A stretch of 64,000 nt of DNA from Flaveria trinervia (lineage: Eukaryota > Streptophyta > Magnoliopsida > Asterales > Asteraceae): assembly GCA_025506515.1 (NCBI GenBank), contig CM046452.1, forward strand, positions 46,191,562 to 46,255,561, given 5' to 3'. The notes beneath the pieces are model-generated. The model was not told the DNA's origin. It did not search any database and was given only the letters and a program-made list of their open reading frames with translations. The position numbers and the translations under genes are program-made. This document shows positions 31,922 to 43,204 of this stretch, piece after piece (within the stretch, counting starts at the first letter, position 1; each line of letters begins with the position of its first letter).

Positions 31922-34413
31922 ATGTCCATATGGAAGAGGAAAACCCCTTCTTTCTATCATCTGTTCAGGATGTCCATATGGAAGAGGCTCTCACTTCTGA
32001 AAGTGATTACATCATTAAGACCTCAACCATGGCAACTCAGCCCACTGACATCTCAACTGAGATTGTCAGTGAGCAAAGGAAAACCAGCAGCCAAGAACCT
32101 GAAGCTGGTGGTGAGAGAGAGGACTTTGCACAAACTGACTAAAACATGCACCTATTTAGTGTCAAAGATCAGTCACCTTGAATCTCAGGTGACTACCTTA
32201 CACAACAGGATCAATGATCAGAAACTTGAGATTTCATATCTTAAGAAAAAACTAACTGGGAGACCCTTAAGAAGAGCTCAACCAGGAACACAAGAACCTG
32301 TGGATGTGATTGACCTATCTTCCTGCTCACCTATGCAAGTGGGTGATGCTACCGAAAAGGGGGAGAAAGTCATCATAGCTACAGAACCTAGGAGTTCTTC
32401 AGAGAGAGTGGACATTGAGAACTCACCATCCTCACTTGCAATTGTGCATTCTCAGCAACCTCCTCAAATTCACATTGATGTGCCCTACACAGACTCCTTC
32501 ATACAGAGTCTGTTCGAGGATGGGATACCAAGGGCTATGTCATCTTCACCATCTTCCAATTACATCATTGGGTGGAGGTATGACAACATCAGGAAAGCCC
32601 TAATCATTATAAGAGTTCAAGGACAGCAAGAAGTCTTCAACTTTCAAACTTTGAACTACTATCGAGGTCTGGATTTAGTCAACATGCCACTTGTCAACCC
32701 AAGCAAATCAAGACAAGCTGACAGACTGGCTCAAAGAATCCAAGACAGGATCACTGCAGAGTTTAGCTTGAGAAGGAGACTTAGGCAATCAGGTAATGCC
32801 ATCGGTCAACTGGATGTTGAGGCAAACCCTAAGATTAGTTTCATAGGGGAAACCTTGACTGAAGGCCCAATGGCAGAACTTGAGATCCCTGTCTTATCAT
32901 CATCAACTGCTGCAGAGATCCACATTCCTTTTGAGACACCTACTGGTGAAGGTGCTTCTCAACCTCTCTCTGGCCAGAGCTCAAAAGCTGCATCAAGCAA
33001 TGAAGGCCAAAGCTCTATCCACCCTGAGTCACAAATGTCTGTGAGTGACAAAGGGAAAAGAAAGATGACATCTGAGGAGATTGACGAGGAGAGAGAGAGA
33101 GGAAAAGGAGGCTGAGGGGAGAAAGTTCCTCTACTAAGTCATCAAGACTCATGGAGTCTGCTATCAGGGTTGCCCCCAAACCAGATACTTAGAATGATGA
33201 GTTAGGGGCAGTCAGGATAAATTATCTGCAGACAAGGAACTATGACATAGATAGTGTCATCTATCTCCCCTTAGATGAGTTGAATGAACTGGTTGACCTG
33301 GAAAGGTCAAAGGAGAAGAAGGTGGCAGAAGATACAAAGCTTCTAGTACAAGTCAAAGAAGAGAGAAGAAGAAAAAGACTGTACAAGGATATGCCTACCC
33401 TCTCCCCAGTTCAGGAAAGTCCTGCACAAGAAGATGTGGTTCAATAAGAATGTCAGGTAGACAAAGAAGAAGATAGGATCAAGATGATCAACTACCTGAG
33501 TGCCACAGGCTTCTATCAGGCAGATGCACTTCTTCCCTTCTCCTATGACTATGTTGAGTTTGAGTATTTAAAACAACTTGAACTTGAGATAGTCAAGGAC
33601 AGAAAGACAACTAAGAAGAAGCTAAGGGAAGAAGCTGGAAAATCAATAGCTATCATCCAAAAAAGCATGAAGAAGTCTGCTGGTAGGTAGAGGATGATGA
33701 GCTTCTTGAAGCTATATGGACTCTCCGAAAGGAGACTTGGCCCCATGTCTCTATCCACTATGGATGAGCATATTAGGGTGATCAAGCAGAAGATCAAAAG
33801 TGGAGAGCTTACTGACTTACACTTCACTCCAAGTCAAGCTCCACCTAAAGTGGAGGTTAAGGGTGAACAACCAGAGACAACACAACCTGGACCTCCTGCT
33901 GAAACTCAGCAAGCTTCATCTTCTGATCCACAGCAGGGTTAACCTCCTTCTCCTTCTGAGCTTGAGAGAGAGGAAGTCCCAACTGAGAAAGACAATGAAG
34001 ATCAATCTGGTACTGCAGGCCAGTATTCTCAGTTAAAATCTACAAAGAGAAAGAAGAGGATGGCTTCTAAACAAAAGACAAAGAAGAAGAAGACTGCACC
34101 CTCTTCTAAACCCCACGATGAGTTAGAACATCCTAAGGTTATGCAGCCAGAGGATGCTACATCAACTCCAATTCAAACAGCTCCTCTAGCATCAGGAAGA
34201 CCCATCTTGTCTTGGACATACACCACAAATCCAGAAAGATGGCATGTCATTAGAGATCAAGGCACTAAAGACATTTACACATGGCAAGATATGTTTCAGT
34301 TGCCTTCGCATGACCTCTTTGATATGAGAAGACATTTTGATAGTCTGAAGGATACTGATTATCTTATGAAGAAAGGATTGGTGATCATCCTATTGAGGAC
34401 TGTTGATATCTGA
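31922..34413 (+). pseudogene. Third (env-position) ORF of element C, lacking the N-terminal domain
   Basis: Open in one frame to 33115 from ATG 31922, but an alternative frame from 31930 gives a more ordinary acidic start (MEEENPFFLSS). A coiled coil follows (32125-32260; KISHLESQVTTLHNRINDQK, LEISYLKKKL). Next are a conserved-looking WRYDNIRKALIIIRVQGQQE (32573-32632), a charged KGKRKMTSEEIDEERERG tract, and in later frames RNYDIDSVIYLPLDELNELV, IVKDRKTTKKKLREEAGKSI, and a C-terminal domain SWTYTTNPERWHVIRDQGTK, DIYTWQDMFQLPSHDLFDMR (34212-34330). The N-terminal domain found in A and B is not seen. A 48-bp in-frame tandem duplication lies at its start. Stops at 33113, about 33190, 33446 and 33688 break it. 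Function unknown. Confidence 0.65.
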
Positions 34414-34444
34414 AGTCTACTAAGTGTTTTGGTAGCATCAGCCT

Positions 34445-34452
34445 AGGGGGAG
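34445..34452 (+). promoter_or_regulatory. Polypurine tract, element C
   Basis: AGGGGGAG followed by TT and the 3' LTR at 34455. This is the expected primer for plus-strand DNA synthesis. Confidence 0.85.
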
Positions 34453-34454
34453 TT

Positions 34455-35242
34455 TGTAGAGATTAATGAAGAGGTTGATGCAACCTAAACATCTAAAGTC
34501 TCTCCTGCATGCTACACAAGTGCTATGAAGAAGAATGCTTAGGAAGTTTCACACATGCAACAGAAATATTCGAAGTATGAAATCTTCCGAAGCCAAGACC
34601 AATATCTTCTGATGCCAAATATGAAGTCTTCGAAGCCTCAGAGACAAAGTCTTCTGAAGCTTCAACTCATGAAGACAGATTTCTTCTGAAGACTTTTGAC
34701 ACATGCTTTATCTGGTGTACTATTCCATAAAGCTGGTCACCTTTCCACTGCATCTCTGTAAAGTCACCAACTTACATGAGTTAGTGAAAAGGTCCATGCT
34801 TTTGGTAATTGTACATTGAGGTCTTGAGTCCGTAAAATTTCTACTTCATGTACTTTATCCTTTTTGTAATAGTAAGGATGTGAGCTATGGCATGTCATAG
34901 TCACTATTCAAAAGGCAATCTGCCTTTTGACTCTACAATTGATTTTGTTTTGTGTCTAGTCAATTGTATCCAGCTGGCTTTCAAAGTATGGTCGGCTATA
35001 GGATGTAGTATAAGTATCTCATGTTCTTGTATCTTTCCATTATGCTTTGTAACACTTGTAACAAAACATAGAGGAAGCAATATATTGCATTCTTGAAAAC
35101 CATATACTTGTGTTCTGTCTCTTACATTACCTATGTTCTTAGTATCTTATTATGGTTAATCCAGTCTTATTGTTTGATTAAGTTTTAGTTAATCTCCTCT
35201 TTGTGTTGTTGTGTTGTAATTGAACCCTTCACGGGTCCTGCA
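34455..35242 (+). repeat. 3' LTR of element C
   Basis: 788 bp, starts TGTAGAGATTAATG and ends GGGTCCTGCA. Nearly the same length as the 5' LTR. Followed at once by the AATAA target duplication. Confidence 0.93.
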
Positions 35243-36010
35243 AATAAGCCCAAGAGGAAGAGACCTCTATGTATCTGTTGGGAACTTAAAAACAAAATTG
35301 AAGGTTGATTTGCTAAAAGAAGCAAGAAGAGAAGATGATGAGCACATGAAAAGAAGCCAAATAAGATCAGAATCCAACTCCTCTGTATTGGTTGATGATG
35401 AATTTCTAAGGAGGGTTGGATATTCAAACAGAAAAACAGCAACAATCAAGAACATAAAAGGTAATCTATATACATTACCCATAACTGAATAGGGTTATGT
35501 TGAGAGAACTAAAGAGCTGGTGTTGTTAAGGAATGAAGAAAAGAAGAAGCTCAAAGTATTAAACACTTTGATCTAGTAGAAATCAAGCTACTCCACCCCA
35601 ATTACACTTCATATTTGCATGACAAATTCTTCCAAAACTGGCTGATGAAAGAGCTCAAAATGATCTATTCCTATATGTTCACATGATTCAAGTGATTGAT
35701 AATCTGCATGCAAAGGCATACAAGAGAAGAAGATATGAGATTGGGAAGTTGATAGGAACTAACATCAAGGAAGTATCTAAACTGAGAATCTCATAACAAG
35801 ATGAGCTAAAAGTAGTGAATAATCAAAGTGTTATGGAAACACTAACTACTGAAGAAGATGTTTTGGGTCTAAGTTTTGAAACTTTACGTATGATCAGCTA
35901 GATGAAGATCAACTACAAGTATGATGATCAAAAAATTGTTGTTTCATACTACTACAACAAAATAATAGCAAGAGTCAAAGAGTTGTTAAGCCTTAAGAGC
36001 TTAATTGAAA
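35243..36010 (+). pseudogene. Env-like third ORF of element B, last part
   Basis: Continuation of the ORF interrupted at 24245. It encodes SPRGRDLYVSVGNLKTKLKV, KEARREDDEHMKRSQIRSES and DDEFLRRVGYSNRKTATIKN (35250-35460), open to a TAG at 35490. Further lysine-rich text follows in other frames to about 36000, just before the polypurine tract. The basic and glutamate-rich composition matches the C-terminal half of the ORF. No membrane span is evident. Confidence 0.6.
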
Positions 36011-36022
36011 GTTGCTAAGCCT

Positions 36023-36031
36023 AAGGAGGAG
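36023..36031 (+). promoter_or_regulatory. Polypurine tract, element B
   Basis: AAGGAGGAG lies three bases before the 3' LTR start TGTTAGATC at 36035. Confidence 0.75.
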
Positions 36032-36034
36032 TAT

Positions 36035-36367
36035 TGTTAGATCTAGGAACAATAGGTCTAGATCATTTTCTATGGGTTTAGAACTTTATTCAATACTTGT
36101 AATGAATATTTGTAATTAATTATTTTGATGTATGCATATATATATAGATTAACCCATATGCGTGTTGATTTATGTGTATGATTGCAGGTGCAAACATTAT
36201 ACTTAGTCAATTTCTAAAATTGACTAAGTGTAAGAAACATCTACGGATGAACATTTTTGTTCTTCCGTAGATATATTTCTTACAAGACATCCATACGAAC
36301 ATCTTCTACGGATGTACATCGGTGAATATAAAGATTCACTAATGAACAAAACCACACATGAAGAACT
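36035..36367 (+). repeat. 3' LTR of element B, first part
   Basis: Corresponds to 10227-10556 of the 5' LTR. Contains a hairpin with arms ATCTACGGATGAACA and TGTTCTTCCGTAGAT (36239-36272, one mismatch, TTTT loop) and TATAAA at 36327-36332. Broken at 36367 by element D; 36363-36367 (GAACT) is D's target duplication. Confidence 0.92.
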
Positions 36368-37029
36368 TGTAACACCCCGAATTTCTATTCAAACAGAAGG
36401 AAAAGAAATATAAATGGAAGAATAGAAATTATGCACAAGTGGAGGGGGATAAAGTGTACAAAGTACAAACCTTATTATTTTAAGGATTTAAGGGGCATGG
36501 TCGCCTATATCAAAGCAGAAAGCTGCTTTGATCTCGGAGGAAGAAGAAGAGAGAGAGAGCCTGGTTCTTGAGAGAGAAAGAGGAAGAAGAAGTTGTAAAG
36601 GTAAGTCTTCTCTTATTTGAGCTCGGTTTCAGCTGGGTTTCAAGTTCTTGACCAAAGTTCTGGTTGTTTAGTGTTTGTTTTCGGGATTCAACAGTTGAAT
36701 CGAAGGTGGGTCTCAAACTTGAAGTGTATTGCTCAAGGGCTGCTCAAGGTGAGTTTCTAGAACCCCTCTTTTACTGATTTTCAACTAATTTGGGGCTATT
36801 ATGCATACTAAGTAAACATTTTGAAAGAAACCGTGGGTTTACAGCTTTATGTTCGAAATGATGTATGTATGTATGTTATAGTGATGATTTTGGGTTAGTG
36901 ATGACGAATAGCATGCTTAGATGGCCTTAGTATGTTAGATCTGTGTTTGGGTATGATTAGAATGGCAATCGGGTGAAATTGATAGCATAGAAAATATTTC
37001 AGAATGTTTTGATGAACATGAACAGGTCA

Positions 37030-37440
37030 GAAGCGCCCAAAACAGTGGCCCATGCGTCCAGCATGAGTGGCCAGACGTCTAAGTGTTGGCCATGCACCCA
37101 AGTGTTGGCGATGCGCCTAACAGTGGCCCATGCTCCAAAGTGTTGGCCATGCACCGAAGTGTTGACCATGCGCCTAAATAGTGGCCCATGCGCCTAAACA
37201 GTGGCCCATGCGCCTAAGTGTTGGCCATGCGCCTAAGTGTTGGCCATGCGCCTAAATAGTGCCATGCGTCCAAAGTGATTAAAACGGCTAAGTGTTGATG
37301 CGCCTAAATAAGTGCCATGCACCTGCATAGTGGTAATGCGCCTAAACAGGGCGGAAGCTCCCAAATAGTGCCCATGCGCCCAGACTGTTTTACACATAAA
37401 ATTTTTATGCTCATGCGCCTGGAAGGTCCCATGCGCCAAA
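37030..37440 (+). repeat. ~20-bp minisatellite (CATGCGCC) in element D LTR 1
   Basis: Roughly 18-20 degenerate units of the type TGGCCATGCGCCTAAGTGT, alternating GTGTT and CAGTGG linkers. Apparent ORFs here are by-products of the repeat. Confidence 0.85.
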
Positions 37441-37855
37441 TTTGAACTTCAGGTTTTCCAAGTGGTTTTAAGGGGTATTATGGGGAGATAAGCCTAGTTA
37501 TGATGTGATGGCTTATGTGTGATGTGTGTTATGCATGTATGATGTTGCATGTATGGTGATGGTGTATGTTTATGATTATGTGTATGTTCCTTATTATGTA
37601 TGTATGTCTTTCCTTGGCTTTGCGTTAAACGTTAATGAATGTAGTGAAAGTATTATGTAACATATAGTGGAGATAACAAAAAGAGGAACATAATGATAGA
37701 ATGCATGCATTAATAAGAGAGAAAGTATAGAGAGGCTTGCAAGCAGCATGTACAGAGGTGCACGACTCTAAACGCCTTAAGCTCTACCGCCTGAGGTTCA
37801 GCAAATCCTGAAGTGTGCACGCAAGGATTCCAGTCTTTGTGACTGACCTTCAGTG

Positions 37856-38131
37856 TTGATACCCATTGCTATAGGGGTGTTACCCATTTTTATGAAGATG
37901 TTACCCATTTCTATGGGGGTGTTATCCATTTCTATGGGGGTGTTACCCATTTCGGTGGGGGTGTTACCCATTTCTATAGGGGTGTTACCTATTTCTATTG
38001 GGGTGCTACCCATTTCTATGGGGGTGTTACCCATTTCGGTGGGGGTGTTACCCGTTTCTATGGGGGTGTTACCCATTTCTATGGGGGTGTTACCCATTTC
38101 GGTGGGGGTGTTACCCATTTTGATGGGGGTG
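37856..38131 (+). repeat. 21-bp minisatellite in element D LTR 1, about 13 units
   Basis: Unit CCCATTTCTATGGGGGTGTTA with CTATG/CGGTG variants. Because 21 is a multiple of 3, both strands stay open and give repeat peptides; these are not genes. Confidence 0.9.
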
Positions 38132-39112
38132 TTGTTACACACATTGCTGGGGGTGGAATATATGATGGTTACCCGAGTTACGTATAACTTCGGGGGTGTG
38201 GCATAAAGCCAGTCATAGATATGAGGTGAGCAACTCTATGTCGCAACAGATTCGACAGAGGTCTTTGTCCATGAGATGAGATAATGAGGTGAGCGACTTT
38301 GTGTTGCAACAGACTCGGATAGAGTACAATCCCTGTGATTGATTCGTATGGGATCTTTGTCACATATCCCAGTGTTGTGTCACTCTTCGGACATGAGTCG
38401 GGGGTTTGTGAGCAGGCCCCGGCACAACATCAACTTTCGAGCATAAGTCGGGGATATTGCACGAGACAAGATTCGGGTAATAAGGAGTAATGAACGAAAG
38501 ATAATGTATGAAAGAATGAAGGGATGAATGAATGTAAATGAATTAACGTAATAAAGTACTGAATAGGATCCTTGTCATTCGACCTTAGTAATTGTGGCTG
38601 AGTGCCACGAAGAGGGTAAAGTCTGACCGGATCTAGAAAGAGAAGTGAACGATAATGTAATACGTTGAACGAACAAAGTTAACAAACGTAATGACGAAGA
38701 TAATAATGAAATTATCTGTATGTACGTATGATGCATGATCACGAAACGGTTTTAAAGTATAGTATGTTTTGAAATAAAGTAAAGAATGGTTTTAAAAAAG
38801 TAAAGTATGTTTTATTATAAAACTAGAACTCACTCAGCGTCGCTGACTTTTGTATGCATGATAGTTGGCAGGTATATGTTGATGCTGAGGAGTTGCAGGC
38901 ATGGATGCATAAGCTACTAGGAGCATTTTTAGGCTGGCATCCGTATTTTGACATGTCTTGTATTTTGAGATGAAAACAAATGTTGTAAATGACATGTTTT
39001 TAGTTATTAATGAAAGTTTTAAATTCCGCTGAATAATAAAAGTACATTTTAAAATGTTTTAAGTGCAATGAATGACCAATTGTGAGGTGCCTGGGAACAG
39101 GGCCTTACAAGT

Positions 39113-39124
39113 TGGTATCAAAGC
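39113..39124 (+). other. Primer-binding site, element D
   Basis: TGGTATCAAAGC, three bases after LTR 1; tRNA-Met type. Confidence 0.85.
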
Positions 39125-39483
39125 AAAAGTCTAAGTGAATCGGGTAAATATTTTGAAAAACCTAATCTTAAACTGAGAATGGGACTAAAAGGGAAAGGGA
39201 TGCCAGTCCTAGTAGCTACGTGCCTGCAGGTAAAGGTTTTGTGTAAACGTTTACAATAAGTTTATGTTAACCAGCATTATGTGCGCATGTTATGTGGCTT
39301 GTGTGCTATTGTGTAGATTTAGATACTCATGTATCGGGAGAGGAAATGCGTGGGGTATGAAGAGTAAAGTAAGTGGCTAATCACAACTGGCCACTGTAAT
39401 TAGGGACTTACTATACTTGACATAAACTAAGTTATTACCTTGAATGACCGCATTAGTGTTTGAATCTTATAGTATGTTTGAAG

Positions 39484-40753
39484 ATGGTTGGCGGTAGATC
39501 TTCGAAAGCTTCACGAGGTGGAGGCGGTGGTGGACGTGGTGCTGAACCACGGGTCACAAGAGGAAGGTCTAGGGCTGAAAGAGTAGTCCATGAAGAACCC
39601 GAGACCCCTCATCAGGAGGGCGGTGATGAAAATGCTAATTAGAGGGCCTCGATGAGAGAGGCAGTCATGGAGGAAGTGCATCAGGTTATGCAGACGATCC
39701 TACCTTCTGTGGTGACCAAAGTTATAAAGGCTGTTAGAGATGAGGAGAGACAGGAAAGGGGTAGACCTTCGGGCGAACGGAGATGACCCACTGAAATGGT
39801 TTTCTTCGATGACGAAAAGGACGAAGAGGAAGAGCCTGTGCCGGAGGCGGCACGAGGCTGTAACTATGGGGCGTTTCAAAGGTGCAAGCCCCTACTTTTG
39901 ATGGAAACGGGACTGCTGCTACTGCTCACCGATGGGTGAGAGAGATGGAAGCGTATTGAATATCAGCGAGTGCCGGGAGGATCAGAAAGTAAAGGTTGCT
40001 GCCCACTATTTTGTGGACTCAGCCTTGTGTTGGTGGGACAATATTGTCCAGGTTGAGGGAAGTAGGGCTATCGGAAGGATGAGATGGCCGGAGTTGAAAA
40101 GGATGGTGATTGAGGAGTTTTGTCCTCATCATGAGATGGATAAAGTTGAGAGGGAGTTCCTGCAGCTAGAGGCGGGTACGATGACACATCAGCAATGTAC
40201 CGCTAAATTCAACGAGATGGCACGTCTGGTGCCGGATCAGGTGACACCACTTTCGCAAAAGATCAAGAGGTACATTCAAGGCTTGCCGGCGGACATCCAT
40301 AGGCACCTGGTCGCTGCCCGACTGAGCACGTTTAGGTCGGCGGTTGATTTGGCGGGGAGATTGTATGATGAAAGATCTGTGATGGTGACTGAAAGTAGCA
40401 AGAAAGGAGAAGGTGATCAAGAATGGAACAGGAAGCGATTGGGACATGGCGGAGCCGCTCTAGGTGGCAAAGGTGCACAAGTGGATGATCAGCGTGTGGT
40501 CATAACTGGTGTGGGGTCGAAAAGGTGTGACAAGTGTGGACACAGGCACCCTGGGGAATGTAGATTGGGGGGCAATGCCTATTTGCGTTATGGGAAGACT
40601 GGACTTGTGACGAAGAAATGCGGTATGGGGAGGTGTTATTCCTGTGGTGAGGAAGGTCACATGAGCAGGGATTGCAAGAAGCCGAGGGAGGAAGGTTGGG
40701 GAGTGAAGAAGATCGGAGGAAGCTCCGGTATGAGGAAGGAGAATAGAAGGTGA
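39484..40753 (+). pseudogene. gag: gag of element D (Ty3/gypsy)
   Basis: The probable start MVGGRSSKASRG (39484) is followed by a glycine/arginine-rich tail, a TAG at 39640 and TGA at 39784, then a frameshift near 39890. From 39932 the reading is open: VKVAAHYFVDSALCWWDNIV, RMRWPELKRMVIEEFCP and FLQLEAGTMTHQQCTAKFNE form a Retrotrans_gag capsid domain. The end carries CDKCGHRHPGEC (from 40528) and a complete CX2CX4HX4C knuckle CYSCGEEGHMSRDC at 40634-40675. This double-cysteine layout is usual in gypsy chromoviruses. Three lesions, all in the N-terminal third. It would form particles and bind RNA. Confidence 0.88.
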
Positions 40754-41600
40754 AGGCTAGAGCCTTCGCTATGACCGGGAGGAGGCTAGGTCTGACTCCG
40801 AGGTAAGGTCAGGTATGTTCTTGCAAGTTTAGATTTATGCATCTATGATTTAATTGTGATGCTAGTAGTAGTTTTGTTTTTGCTATTTTCTGTGATGTTG
40901 CACGTTAGGGGTAGGAAGATCGATGAGCCCTTCGATGTAAGAACTGCTATTAGTAAGTCTACCAGGCTACCTAATGCCTTAGAGGATTGCGCGATAGAAT
41001 TAAGAGAGAGCGCTTGTTCCTGCTAGGCTATTCAAGACAAACATAGGTAGGTAGACATGCATCTCCGGGTAAGTTGATCAGTAGTCTATGACTCAAACCC
41101 CAAGTGTTGCAAGAAGATGGATTGCTCAACCGTGCACGACCAGAGTTCGGTGACGACCTACGACAAAGAAGTATGAGGAAGACTTCGACCAGGAGAGCGG
41201 ATTGCTTGATTTGAAATCGAGTAAAGCTAATATTAAAGTGTAGAGGGTCATTCTCAGTTGTTGCTTAGGTAGGAGAAGTGACACATCGACTAAGCTACCC
41301 GATGAGTTAAGTGGAATTCATCTGATGTTCCACGCATCTCGTCTAAGAAAGAGCTGAACCGATAAGGATATGATCATGCTACTAGAGAACACTAAGATGG
41401 ACAAAGCATTCAACCACGAGAAGCAACTGGTGGCCATTACTAATAAGAAGAAGAGAATAGGCTAAGGAGGATGATAGTTTCACTTGTGCGGGTGCAGTGA
41501 AGCCTAAAGGGATCTAAGTTTAAATGCATGATCAAAGAAGAAGTGAGACAGTGTTACCCATAACTGTTTGAGAAGTGACAGTTTTCACGGACGAAACCTC
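40754..41600 (+). pseudogene. pol remnant of element D: protease stub joined to integrase end
   Basis: About 40845-41030 gives DEPFDVRTAISKSTRLPNAL and EDCAIEL, which lines up with the protease of element E (SEPFDV, TAIGKSTRITDVLEDCAIEL). About 41240-41420 lines up with E's integrase end (RVGEVAYRLELPDELSGIHQ, FHVSHLRKC). Between them only ~200 bp of unassigned sequence is present, whereas E has about 3 kb of reverse transcriptase, RNase H and integrase core there. Stops and shifts are common in what is left. The joint is a deletion; its exact edges are not determined. Confidence 0.75.
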
Positions 41601-41615
41601 TTTAAGGGGGAGACT
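41601..41615 (+). promoter_or_regulatory. Polypurine tract, element D
   Basis: TTTAAGGGGGAGACT directly before LTR 2; E has the matching tract on the other strand at 52964-52980. Confidence 0.85.
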
Positions 41616-42289
41616 TGTAACACCTCGAATTTCTATTCAAACAGAAGGAAAAGAAAAGTAAATGGAAGGAATAGAAATTGTGCACAAGTGGAGGGGGATA
41701 AAGTGTACAAAGTACAAACCTTATTATTTTAAGGATTTAAGGGGGCATGGTCGCCCATATCAAAGCAGAAATCTGCTTCGCTCTCGGAGGAAAAAGAAGA
41801 GAGAGAGAGAGACTGATTCTAGAGAGAGAAAGAGGATGAAGAAGCTGTAAAAAGTAAGTCTTCTCTTACTTGAGCTCGGTTTTAGCTGGGTTTCAAGTTC
41901 TTGACCAAAGTTCTAGTTGTTTAGTGTTTGTTTTCGAGATTCAACAGCTGAATCGAAGGTGGGTCTCGAACTTGAAGTGTGTTGCTCAAGGGCTGCTCAA
42001 GGTGAGTTTCTAGAACCCCTCTTTTACTGATTTTCAACTGATTTGGGGCTATTATGCATACTAAGTAAATATTTTGAAAGAAACTATGGGTTTACAGCTT
42101 TATGTTCAAAATGATGTATGTATGTATGTATGTTATAGTGATGATTTTGGGTTAGTGATGACGAATAGCATGCTTAGATGGCCTTCGAATGTTAGATCTA
42201 TGTTTGGGTATGATTAGAATGGCAATCGGGTGAAATTGGTAGCATAGAAAATATTTCAGAATGTTTTGATGAACATGAACAGGGCAGAA

Positions 42290-42790
42290 GCGCCCAAACA
42301 GTGGCCCATGCGTCCAGCATGAGTGGCCAGATGTCTAAGTGTTGGCCATGCACCCAAATGTTGGCCATGAGCCTAAACAGTGGCCTATGCGCCTAAGTGT
42401 TGGCCATGCGCCCAAGTGTTGGCCATGCGCCTAAGTAGTGGCCCATGCGCCTAAGTGTTGGCCATGCGCCCGAGTGTTAGCCATGCGCCTAAACAGTGGC
42501 CCATGTGCCAAAGTGTTGGCCATGCGGCCAAGTGTTGGCCATGCGCCCAAGTGTTGGCCATGCGCCTAAACAGTGGCCCATGCGCTTAAGTGTTGGACAT
42601 GTGCCTAAATAGTCCATGCGTCCAAAGTGATTGAAACAGCTAAGTGTTAATGCGCCTCAGGTGCCATGCGCCTGCATAGTGGTAATGCGCCTGAACAGGG
42701 CAAAAGCGCCCAAATAGTGCACATGCGCCCAGACTATTTTACACTTAAAATTTTTATGCTCATGCGGATGGAAGGTCCCATGCGCCCAAT
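42290..42790 (+). repeat. ~20-bp minisatellite (CATGCGCC) in element D LTR 2
   Basis: Same unit as at 37030-37440 but about 90 bp longer, with GTGTTGGCCATGCGCC units repeated through 42560. Confidence 0.85.
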
Positions 42791-43204
42791 TTGGACTTGA
42801 GGTTTTCCAAGTGGTTTTAAGGGGTATTATGGGGAGATAAGCCTAGTTATGATGTGATGGCTTATGTTTGATGTCTGTTATGCATGTATGATGTTTCCTG
42901 TATGGTGATGGTGTATGTTTATGATTATGTGTATGTTACTTATTATGTATGTATGTCTTCCCTTGGCTTTGGGTTGAACGTTAATGAATGTAATTAAAGT
43001 ATTATGTAACGTAAAGTGCAAGATAATGAAAAGAGGAACATAATGATAGAATGCATGCATTAATAAGAGAGAAAGTATAGAGAGGCTTGCAAGCAACATG
43101 TACAGAGGTGCACGGCTCTAAATGCCTTAAGCTCTATCGCATGAGGTTCAGCAAATCCTAAAGTGTGCATGCAAGGATTCCAGTCTTTGTGACTGCCCTT
43201 CAGT

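Larger units (their letters stand above)
24246..35242 (+). mobile_element. Element C: full-length Sirevirus-type copia element nested in B
   Basis: LTRs 24246-25032 and 34455-35242 are about 787 bp each and closely similar, beginning TG(C/T)AGA.ATTAATGAAGAG and ending GTC.TGCA. Flanks 24241-24245 and 35243-35247 are both AATAA, a perfect target duplication. Between them lie a canonical primer site, gag, protease-integrase, RT-RNase H, an env-position ORF and a polypurine tract, about 11.0 kb in all. Fewer lesions than B and nested inside B's ORF, so it is younger than B. Confidence 0.95.
36368..39109 (+). repeat. LTR 1 (5') of element D, 2742 bp
   Basis: Contains a perfect 10-bp-arm hairpin ATCAAAGCAG/CTGCTTTGAT at 36509-36532 (damaged in LTR 2) and two minisatellites. 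The 242-bp length difference from LTR 2 is mostly minisatellite copy number. Confidence 0.92.

Noticed and set aside
31883..33115. 410-residue reading as a cellular gene
   Set aside because: It lies between pol and the polypurine tract of element C, flanked by matching LTRs, so it is the element's third ORF.
37853..38206. Open readings on both strands giving 7-residue repeats (GVLPISM / MGNTPIE)
   Set aside because: They come from a 21-bp minisatellite inside an LTR; a unit divisible by three keeps frames open by chance. The same holds at 43203-43698.
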